Positions 51,907-64,000 of a stretch of 64,000 bases of DNA are shown one piece after another. Under the pieces are notes generated by a model. It saw nothing but the letters and a program-made list of their open reading frames with translations. It had not been told where the DNA came from and made no database searches. Numbering within the stretch: position 1 is the first letter of the stretch; each line of letters begins with the position of its first letter. This DNA is from Trichinella spiralis. Its lineage: Eukaryota; Nematoda; Enoplea; Trichinellida; Trichinellidae. Both the position numbers and the translations under genes were made by a program. Where the stretch lies: positions 7,115,238 to 7,179,237 of the forward strand of contig CM012954.1 of the NCBI GenBank assembly GCA_000181795.3, given 5' to 3'.

Positions 51907-54900
51907 TCAGCGGCTGTAGAGCCGCTCTGGCAACGCATAACAAGTACTGCGCTTAGAATCTGTTGTCTCATTATCCGGAATATTCTGAGGAATAATGGCA
52001 TACTGCACTAACAGAGGGATATCTATAAAATGGAACTTTTACATTAAATTTAAACAAAAACATAAATATAACAAGAGCATAAGAATTTGATAACTTGACC
52101 TTGTACAATGAATAAATACTTCTGCTCTTTCATATTATTATTATTATTCATTATAGGAAATATACTTACGATCAGATGGAATGCTCGGATTAGGACATCC
52201 CATATATTTGCTTTCCAAAATCCAAGTTATATCAACTGCTCCAAGAACACCCAATCGAAGCAGAGAGGATGGTGTAGAGAAAACGTAATCGATGATGCCT
52301 TTGAAGTCCAATCTAAATGTACAAATAAGTAAATAAAACTGCATCATCTAACACAAAAAAGAAACTTTATCCATCTGTATGTGCATGCAAAGCGTATGTT
52401 ATCATCGTACGTGAAGTTGGTGAACGAGATCATCGAAGAATCGTAGGCGGTTTCTAGTTTCATCTGATGCGCATAATTGTTTGTATCTTTCGTTGAGCTC
52501 AGCTTTTGCAAGCACGTCGTACCTCGGAAATCCTTAAAATCCGGATGATCGCATGCAATTTTACCGGTTGCCAGAAATTCATAGACACCTATAAAAAATG
52601 AAGAAACATATAATAGGAAATATCTACCTATCAAATAAACGCTGAAAACTCATACCAGAAGCAGGTACGGAATTCAAATCTCCACAAACAAGCAAAGGAA
52701 TTTGATCAGTAGTCAGATGACGTTGTTGAGCCACTGAATCAACCAAGTATCCCAATTCTTGCACCAACATCATTGTCTGTACCAATTTGACGTCACAAAA
52801 TTCAGGATCCCAATGTATATGAGCTGTGCACACAATCAACGGAATGCAATTATTTTTGGTATGCCAGTGAGATGAATTGTTACCTGTTGAAATTTAGAAA
52901 ATTAATTAATTAATTACTAAAATGTGAAAAGATCAAAATCGATCATGGGAACACATACGCAATACACACGTAGTTGGTTGAAGTACCGCAGCTAACGCGA
53001 TGTTGTCCCTGGTCATTACCCTATTGAGCATCTGCTGACAGCCGTTAGCGTTCGCAATAGCAAGTTGAGTGAATTCAATCAGATGTTTCTTTTCCAATTC
53101 AAATCTGAACAGTAATTTTACATGAAAAGAAAACGCCAATGGAATCGCTGTGATATACTTTGATGATTTCCAAAAAATCGCGCAACCGTCGACAAATTTT
53201 CGCTCATCCTCAGTCATGGTCTTGGCCCGTGATTTTGGTGAAAATATTCCGGCGTAACCAAATCGTTTCAATTCAGGTACAAAAAATGAATAAAATTGCT
53301 CCGTCTCCACTTCCTGCAACAAAAAGAAAAGCACAATTTAAGAGAACAGAAAAAAATAATTTAATTATAAAAATACCTGAAAAGCTATAACATCCGGTTC
53401 GTAACTGCGAATTTCGCTCAATATCATCCGTCGGCGATAGTCCCAATTCAGTGCCCAAGATGGACAATAGGGATATTGGGATGGAGTAGCGTACTTTTCG
53501 CAAAGCACGTTGTAACACATCACCGTAAAGATGACTGAAGAGAAAAAAACAACAATTGTATCCTTCTTACTTTGAGCAAAACTTTCCAATATCAAAAATA
53601 AAAATACAAAATCCACTACTCTTACATTTGTGATCTTTGTCACCAACATCTGTACGTATCCACGGCCTTTCCGGTGGAGGCAACGCTCTAGCTGAAGTAA
53701 AAAACCAAGCTATCATGTAAAACAATAGAAGAAAAAACACACGACAATAAATAACAATTGTAGAATCATAGAAACTGATCGATCACGTTTGATGGACAAT
53801 TATGATAGAACATTTGCATGCCAAATTTTCGATGCAACTCTCAACGGCTATTTTAGCCAAAAATTATCATTACACAAACCGTGCATGCACTTCTCTTCAA
53901 ACGCGTAACTGTTGCCAAACATTGTTCCATTGTGTTAACCTTTTCAAAATGACAAAAAAGCATTTTATCAGTCGTCATACGACTACAGTAAGCTTCGAAA
54001 ACAAATTGCGACAAAAATTTTGAAAATCAATCCATGCCATATCTTTCGTTTTGTTGCATTTTTTGCTGATCTTTTCAATATTTTTTAACAAACAGAAGAA
54101 AAACTTGCACGTGAGAAAAAACAAATAAACCAAATAATAATAATAACTATGAATTTTACATACCGCACAACTGCACGAGGAAATACTGTAATACTTTTAC
54201 ACTCGTAGTTGGATGATGGTAGACTTGATTTAATTCAGGACTGAGAGGGTTACCATGCAAGGCTAAACAAAAAATGCTTTGTTATACATGAAGAATTAAA
54301 ATAATAATAATAACAAGTGTTAAAAGGCAGATTCAATCACAAATGTTATGCACTAGGTTTCACTTTCAGCCACTACAGTTGCAAAATTACAACGCTAGCT
54401 AAGAACTACTAACACAGGCAAAAGTAAATTAACAGTAAGCACATTACGAATAAACAAGAAAATTATCTTTCTTTTCAAAGAAATAATATGAAATATTTCA
54501 CCAAAGGCAATTATTGGTGGCATTGGCAAATTTTCAATTAATTCCTGTCTGAGTAAAAGAGATTCTAATAATAAAGGCGCTAACAACTTCAACTTTATCG
54601 ATCATACATGCATCACTTGAATGACAACAAGACAAATGAACAACAACAACAACAACAGCAACAACTAAATTATTTTAAATAAAAAATTTATATTTCCAAC
54701 TCAATTTCATATATGAGAATTAGCTAATTACGCTGATATTAGAGAAATGTCATTTTCACCAAACAATTTTTTCGAAAAATCGAAACAAATATTTAGAAAA
54801 TTTCACAATAATGACACACTGCTATTATATTAAAATCAATTGCACATTATTCACTGGACTTTTAATATTCAACTGAAATAAAGGCTATGTGTAAACAGCG

Positions 54901-56768
54901 TCAGATGTGGAGTAAAAAATTTCTGAAATAATTGACTGAACAGTATAGACCAAAAGAGAGAAAAAACAACAACTTTATCACATCATAAAATTTGAAGCCT
55001 TCATTTTAAGCAAAAGCTTGCTTTGAAAAAAAACCAGTTGTCTGAAAATAACAATGAATTAATTGATAAAAAAAAATAAATGCATATAGTTTGACGTAGA
55101 GCTGCCAGAATAAAGTGTGCAACATGCGAAAGTAAGGAAAAAAAACTCAAAGAAAATTGATCTTGCGCATTAGGAAGAGTACCATAACGACGGAATGAAT
55201 GTTCAACATCGAATTTACAACTAAATTCACCAAAGGATAACAACACTTATCGATCAACACAGAATTTTGCATCGATGAAATGAAAAATCAGCCAGCGTTG
55301 CATTAGAGCGCTACTAAATTTCCCCATCCAATAATAATGCATACATATTTACGACAATAATTACACTGATGACGTCCGATTAATAAGTGAATTTGTTGTA
55401 AAGGACAAAATGAAACATACCCAAAATTTTCAAATTGTACAACTTTCCAATTTCGAATGGCAATGTTCGTATTAGATTATTATTCAAATGAAGCTGCTCC
55501 AGAGACAAGATATCGCCCAGCTCGGAGGGCAAACTGCGTATACGATTATTTGAAGCATCGAGCACTTTCAGTTTGCTCAATTTCGAAATTTCCGGAGGCA
55601 ATCTAAAAAAGGGCTGCATTAAAATTTAAAAAAAAACAAAACAACAACAACAACAAGAAAAAGCAAAAACAAGTCAAGCTGTTTGTGTCATTTGAACCTT
55701 TCCAATTCATTGTCGTTAATAAACAACGCAGTAAGGTGGTCCATTTCGAACACTGGTTGACTGATATTTCTGATAGTTCCTAAATAATACGTGAACTGAA
55801 TTAGGAAATGGGAAAGAAAAAAAAAACAAAAATCAACGTCAGCATTTCACTGCATGCAAGCAAGCACATGTTGAATATTTTTAATAACTGATTAATTGCA
55901 GAAATATGGACGAAAAATGATTGCCAGCAACAGCGGAACAATTTCATCATCATCATCATCATCATCAAGGCGAAAATTTGCCTCAAAATTCGGTCATTGT
56001 TTTGCACATAATGCTGACAAACTGGTCTCCAATTTTCAACAAAGCTTGAACCCATTTCGACCCACTTGATTATTATTATATTGTTCATGCAAAAAAATAA
56101 AAATTATTTGCTAAAAAAAAGAAAAATAAGAAGAATACACTTGGTCAATAATGAAAGCAACAAAACCAGAAGCTTGAAATCGACAATCAATAGCGAACAG
56201 TTTTTGAAAAAAAACCAAACGCTGAGGATTTTTTTTTGAAATTCGTCTATTCAACGCTCGTCAATGTTCAAGAATGCAAATCTGTAACTTTGCAAAAGTG
56301 ATTCTTCGATAAACAACTTTGCAACGAAAATAAACTCTCCAAAATCACGAAACACAAGCGAACCGTTTTGCAAACGAGACGCACAATTGGAAAGCAGTAA
56401 AAATTTGAAATTGGGATTAAAAAAATTGCGCGGGAAAAACAAAAGCGCTGAAAAAAATGAAAATCGAGACAATTGCAGCTTGAAATTTGACAAACAAATC
56501 ACTGACACTATATGCAATATGCGGAAAAAGAAAGCAATCGAAAGCGTAGCTTACCACGGAGTTCAATCTCAGCCCAGCTCGTCGTTTTGCCAGCAGCTAA
56601 CTCTTCGGCCGTCAAATATTTGTGAACTCGCAGAGAGCCGTTTTGCATTGAATAGACATCCAAATCACCATTTCTGTCCAAATCACGCCGATCAGTGCTT
56701 GATTCCTTTTTGGACTCGGCGCTGCTCTTCGGTGTCGATGTCGAGCCCGCTACCGGTTTACCATCCAT
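51907..56768 (-). CDS. CNOT6: CCR4-NOT deadenylase subunit CNOT6 (CCR4)
   Basis: Twelve coding exons: complement(51907..52022, 52170..52312, 52366..52588, 52656..52883, 52959..53104, 53159..53313, 53377..53534, 53626..53691, 54164..54262, 55421..55602, 55698..55779, 56555..56768), 603 aa (human 557). The N-terminus is charged and specific to this protein. Leucine-rich repeats at about 85-185 (LTALFINDNELE, LKVLDASNNRIRSLP, LEQLHLNNNLIRTLP) bind the CAF1/CNOT7 partner. The EEP nuclease domain follows: TVMCYNVLCEKYA, the metal-binding Glu of EVETEQ, DGCAIF, LLVCGDLNS and PSDHIPLL with the catalytic SDH. It shortens mRNA poly(A) tails in the cytoplasm. The 54-nt intron 53105..53158 is in frame on its minus-strand reading and could be mistaken for coding. 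Confidence 0.96.
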
Positions 56769-59669
56769 TTCTTTCCCCTTCGATGGTCAGCAAGTGCCGG
56801 CAATAGCATCGGCACAATATTAAACACCTGACAATTTGTTCAGCAAAAGCTGAAATTATTTTTATGAAAAATATGGAACAGACAAAATTCTATCCAACGA
56901 CCAAACCGCAAACCGATAACAAACAATCTATCCACCGATTGAATGCAACGAAACGACCAAGCTACTGTAAGTAACGGAAGTTAAGTAAACTGATACAGTA
57001 CGTTTTGTTTGGGGGCAATTTGCCACCAATAATTTATACTTTACAATTTGTCAAAGCGAACAGAAAAAAATTAATAAAATAATATCATAAAAATGAATTT
57101 TTAATTACATGGGAATTATTATGCAAATTTTCAAACAGTTATAACTCGTTGCGTTATTCTTCGTTGCAAGTTGTGACGTTTATTTAACTAAGCATATATT
57201 TATGAAAATTGTGCTCAAAATCGCAGTAAAATTAATCGGTACTTGTTTCCATTTTTGTAAAAAATAGATTTTACATAGGGACTTTCAATGAAATGCAAAT
57301 TATAGTTATTGTGAGATTATTATTAAAAATCTATAAAAGAGTTCATTTTAAAAATGTTATTCGACCTAAATTTAATTTTAAAATTGCATCATATGCACAA
57401 TTTATTGTGACATTAACTACAGTAAACATACGATCAAGTACAATTCATATTGCACGTTTTGCAGATGAAGTGACAGTTGAACGAAAGCGCGGTTTTTTGT
57501 TGCTTTTATTTCTTACATACGTAAATTAATTTAAATAAGAAATTTCAATACAAATGCATTTTAAAATTCAAATTTAACGCATATATACATATATAATCGT
57601 ACCAGCTACTGGCATCCATTAAAAAGAAAATAAAATTTCTTCAATTACATTTTACGTTGTAGTAATAAAATAAAACCAGTAATGAAGAAACGCATAAAAT
57701 ATTTACGAACAATACCTTTATTGCTTGAAAAATCATTCACAGCAACTGCGCACAGATGATCTAAGTGTATAAATATCACGATCGCTAGAGTTAAAAATTG
57801 AAATATAAAAACGATGCAGTGGAAAAAACTGAAAATAAATAGCCCATCAATTTATGCGTGCTTGACCCTGTTGCAGACAGCCAGTGCTCAAGGCGAGCTA
57901 AAAAAATAACATACAAGCGAAGCATAAAAATATTAAAACAAACCATTTTATCCTCGTTGGAAAAGAACAGCAAGGAAGCACACACAAGTGAACTTCACTG
58001 AATTGAAAACAAGAGAAAAGTAAAAAATGAACAAAACAATCAATTCTGTTCTTCAATTGATTCAATTGATGCTAATTGTCAAAAACCGAGGTAGGTTTCA
58101 CTTAAACACAAGGATCTATGCAGCAGCAAAACAAGGAAAAAACCACCTCCACCTCAAAAAAAAGTATGAAAAAGTCATTTATAAAAGCAGTTTAACCGGG
58201 TCAAGGTGCTTGATGAGCCAAAGTGATGACTGCAGTGGGTAATAAGGAACGCCTTCAAGGCGATCGGCAGCATTCCAAGTCTTGAATTTTGTGATGATGG
58301 ATACGGCACTAAAAAAGATAAAAAACAAAAATAATACAAGAACAGAATTTTTTTCACTAAAAAATCATCTTATATTTTTTATGTGTCCACCATGCACACC
58401 GAAAATTAAACCCAATAAAAGGAAGAACTAATTTTATCAAATAAACTTTTCTGAAAAGTAATCATGCTCTTCAGCAGCATGCGCATTTCATATATTCTTC
58501 TTCAAAATAATCGTGACAAATAAATAAATTTACATTCGCTGCAACGTTCATAATTTTCAAAATTTGAACAACTAACAAACAATAATCGAAGCTCCACAAA
58601 AATAACCCTCGAGCATGATACATTGTAATAATTCTCAAAATGTCATGCATACATAATGAACAAAAATCACTTGTCATAGGAAAGAATTGATTGCAGAAGT
58701 TGAAATTTTTCATGCGCATGCTTTTTTTCATGCCAAAGAACCACGGAAAATGCCTGTCAATCGATGTGGCTGGCAAACAGCAGATCAAACTGTCCAGCCG
58801 TGTATCCACACACACGCTCAACAAGCGCGTATTCATCTTACATCATTCTGCTTGGCTTGTTGGTTAATATTTTTTTTAAATCACAACTGATCCACAGCGT
58901 CGATGACAACCAAATCTGCTTCATCGTTGACACTAATAATGCAATGGCTTCTCTGTTGTAAAAAGCAACTCGTGCAAATGCATATATATATATATATATG
59001 GATGCAGTAATACAATACGCCAACGCAACAAACAGAAACACAATGCAATGCATGGAATGACAGCAAAACAGAGAGATACATAAATATTTAAAAAAAGCAA
59101 GCAGATAATATGATTTTCTTAAGTGATAAAAGGAAAGAAAATCGATAAGACATTTATTCTGAATTTTCTTTGTCGGGAGGGGAAGGTGAAGGAGGACGCA
59201 TGCATTTTATTTTTTATGGTCATTTAATTTTCTTCTCAGCCTAACACTGACAAATATGGTCACATACATGTGATTAAATTAAAAAAATCAGAGTGCAAAT
59301 CATTCAGTGAAGTAAAAAACACACAGTTGGCGCATTCAATTGCCAAAAAATCATAGCAAAAGTCAATACCATGGAGGAGGGGTAAGAAAAAAGTTGCAAC
59401 AGCAGGCAAAAAGTTACAACAAAATATACAAGAAAATATTTGACAAATAAATCATCATTCACACGTTCAAAGCAAAAACGACATATAAAAAGGACAATAT
59501 TAACGAAATAGATGAAAATCAAAAAAAACATAAGAGCCAAAACAAGCAAATTTAATTTGTCGATTAAAAAATCTCTCAGTAAAAAAATAAAAAACCAGAG
59601 AAAGAAAGTAAGAGACAACCACAACAGTTAATTTAAATATACCCGACACTACTGAAATGAGCACCCAGA
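56769..59669. other. Intergenic between PFKFB 3' end and CNOT6 5' end
   Basis: About 2.9 kb, largely AT-rich. On the minus strand an acceptor at about 58310 (TTTTTTTAG|TGCCGTATCC) begins a less AT-rich stretch (58190-58310). It could be the last exon of PFKFB or its 3' UTR. The remainder holds the CNOT6 promoter region and simple sequence, including (TA)n near 58981-59000. No independent gene is seen. Confidence 0.4.
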
Positions 59670-62042
<2,373 letters not shown>

Positions 62043-62278
62043 TTTCCTCAACCCTACACTTTTTGGATAGAGAAAAAACATTTAAATCATAAAATAAAAT
62101 GAAATATATCCAACGGTGTGTAAGGAAACCGTAAATATGGAAAAAAGCAGTGACCAAAGAAGCCTAGTGGCAATTTTTAATTATTATCGTTCATCGGTTA
62201 ATTAATAAATAAAAAAAAAGAATCAAGCGATGAACAACAAATGAAAATAGCCGTGCAATCAGCTATGATCAGAAGAGA

Positions 62279-62916
62279 TCAGTCTGGGATGCAGGAACAG
62301 CGACCAGTGCCAGCGGTATTCAAGGGCGGGTCTTCTATTGGCGGTGGTTCGTCGACCACGGTCAACGTGTTGAGATTTTTCAAAAGTCGACAGGCGTGGC
62401 ATACTGATCCGCTCGAGACAAAGCCGCACAACGAACACCGGCTCCGGACGGTCGACGCCCTGCATCGATCAGTCGCTTGCAAAGCCATCGCCTGTCCAGA
62501 CCGAAGCACGTCCAAAATAGCCAACGGTCGAATTAATTCCAACCGCTTGACAAAATCCCGAACGTGAGCACGATACGAATTGGGCGCATAAACGCAATCA
62601 GTACTGAAATAGTCCAAATTCTGAAAAGAAAAACAAAAACTTCAACTCATTAGCATAAAATACAAGAGCATAATGTTACACTGATCAGAGACAACAAACA
62701 ACAACAACAAGAAAAACAAAAAATGTACGTTGAATCTGGCGTAAAGCACGATTTCTTTCTGAAAACACCTATAAAGCGGCTTGCAACGCACCAAGCCGCC
62801 AGCTTCTCCGCTTACTGGACGCGAACAACGGTGCAAGCGATTCAAATCGCCACGCAACACGTTCATCAAAATTGTTTCTGCCATGTCATCGGCGTTGTGG
62901 CCTGTGACAAGCTTGT
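62279..62916 (-). CDS. CTU1: Cytoplasmic tRNA 2-thiolation protein 1, C-terminal part (partial)
   Basis: Two exons are visible: complement(62279..62620, 62729..62916). They join in frame as ...LYARFN then [13 protein letters not shown]. Motifs are [21 protein letters not shown] of the adenine-nucleotide alpha-hydrolase core (PP-loop ATPase family), [17 protein letters not shown] and a C-terminal double CxxC zinc site (CSLCGF, CHAC). CTU1/NCS6 with CTU2 thiolates U34 of Lys, Glu and Gln tRNAs, using sulphur from URM1. The upstream exon, expected to encode the N-terminal zinc finger, the SGGKDS P-loop and CTFCG, is not between 62917 and the window end. Either the next intron exceeds 1.08 kb or I missed it. 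The stop lies only 237 bases from the PFKFB start codon on the same strand. Confidence 0.9.
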
Positions 62917-64000
62917 CTGAAAATGAATCATTCAAATGGAACAATAATAGCTTTTAAAAAGAGAAAAAAGCATAACAAAACGATAAACCAGAATCAAACA
63001 AAGCTAGTTATATGGAATTAGACAAACAAGCAAAATTAATACATGTAATAATAATAATGATAATAATAATTACCTTCACCTTGACATCGTTAAATTGCCC
63101 TTATTATCAATCTCACTCACCTCAGAGATCTTATCATCATTTGTCCCTATCTTGGCTGATAATTATAGATTAATTACAAATATATATATATGTTCTTCAC
63201 TATAAAGAAGAATAAGAAATTTTGCACAAATCATGATAATACTTTAAAGTGATAAAAATAATAAAAGCATTCATTTCCTTACAATGGAAAGAAAAGAAAA
63301 AAATAAAGCAATGCAAAACAAGCCAATGCAATTTGAAGCAACTTGAATTAATTGATGTATAAAGCAAGAAGTTGAAAAAGAAACATTACAGCGCTGTAAA
63401 TTTGTTAAATTTTCACCAAACCAAGTGCATTTTACAATTGAATTTGAAAAAAAACAAAAATGCCAATGATAAACGAGCTTCAGAAAAAAAAATAGAATAT
63501 TCGTACAAACAAACGGCAAGCATGCATAATGACAAAGATGACAACTGGCGCAAGCAAGCAGGCAGATGCAGCAGAAGAATGACAGACATCTGAAGAGCAG
63601 ATTTATTTAAAAATTCGTGCTGATTTTAAAAATAAAAATATCAAATAATAAAAGCAACATGTCGGTGAAGTTGAAATGCAATAAATCTACAACACAACGA
63701 GATGCCATGCTTCCACATACACACAGACAAAGAGGGAAGTAGAAATGGATGGAATAAATTCTCCCCAGATTGTTATCAATTATTCACCAATATTACTGAC
63801 GCAGTGGTTGTAAAAAAAAGAAAAAAATGACAATAATTGCAACAGTAATTGTTTGAAAAAGCATGCAAACGACCAACAACAATTCCCACTACGTGCAAGC
63901 AATTTATTTTATGCCATCTTAAAAATCACGTAGCTCTCTCTTTGTGTGCTTTGCTAGATGCGAAATGAAGGGGTAAACTGATGAAAAATAACAACATTGC
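62917..64000 (-). other. Intron or upstream sequence of CTU1
   Basis: AT-rich sequence running to the window edge. The acceptor at 62917 needs a donor leaving one base of a codon, but no matching exon with CTU1 residues is visible. A GTAATT donor-like site at about 63072 (minus) follows no recognisable coding sequence. Confidence 0.45.

Overview
The window comes from an AT-rich invertebrate animal genome. Genes are dense and mostly split by short introns (about 42-200 nt) with GT-AG borders and two GC-AG cases. Ribosomal protein S30 is fused to a ubiquitin-like domain, and metazoan-only genes are present (SPRED, MAPKBP1/WDR62, CNOT6, PFKFB, ACSL). An early-branching nematode or another small ecdysozoan is my best guess, with low confidence. 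I see no rRNA, tRNA, CRISPR array or complete transposon. All exon maps below were joined by hand from reading frame, splice sites and remembered family patterns, without transcripts or database searches.

Layout: 1.0-3.1 kb (+), an intronless bacterial-type S9 peptidase with a signal anchor. 3.6-4.5 kb (-), a CTDSPL2-like phosphatase, convergent with it. 7.1-11.3 kb (+), a secreted dermatopontin-like repeat protein. 11.7-12.3 kb (-), FAU (ubiquitin-like-RPS30), and 13.1-13.4 kb (-), RPS27, with a decayed hAT-type element between them. 14.6-16.8 kb (+), DLST (2-oxoglutarate dehydrogenase E2), convergent with SPRED at 17.7-22.5 kb (-). 25.0-38.4 kb (-), a 24-exon MAPKBP1/WDR62 homologue whose 6.8 kb first intron holds a likely second first exon. 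40.3-44.9 kb (+), an unrecognised single-pass membrane protein. 46.6-50.3 kb (+), a long-chain acyl-CoA synthetase. 51.9-56.8 kb (-), the CCR4 deadenylase CNOT6. 59.7-62.0 kb (-), PFKFB. 62.3 kb to beyond the right-hand region (-), the 3' part of CTU1.

The most interesting locus is the 40.3-44.9 kb gene. Its ectodomain is made of a cysteine-rich head plus 13 consecutive exons that are all symmetric phase 1-1 cassettes, several of them mucin-like. These are followed by a membrane segment, a lysine run and an acidic Ser/Thr tail whose introns are all phase 0. Each cassette could be skipped without a frameshift, which suggests a surface receptor diversified by splicing. The second is the bacterial-type peptidase, a candidate for old horizontal transfer. 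Apart from the two signalling genes (SPRED acting on Ras/ERK, MAPKBP1/WDR62 on JNK), the genes are ordinary housekeeping functions and show no functional cluster.
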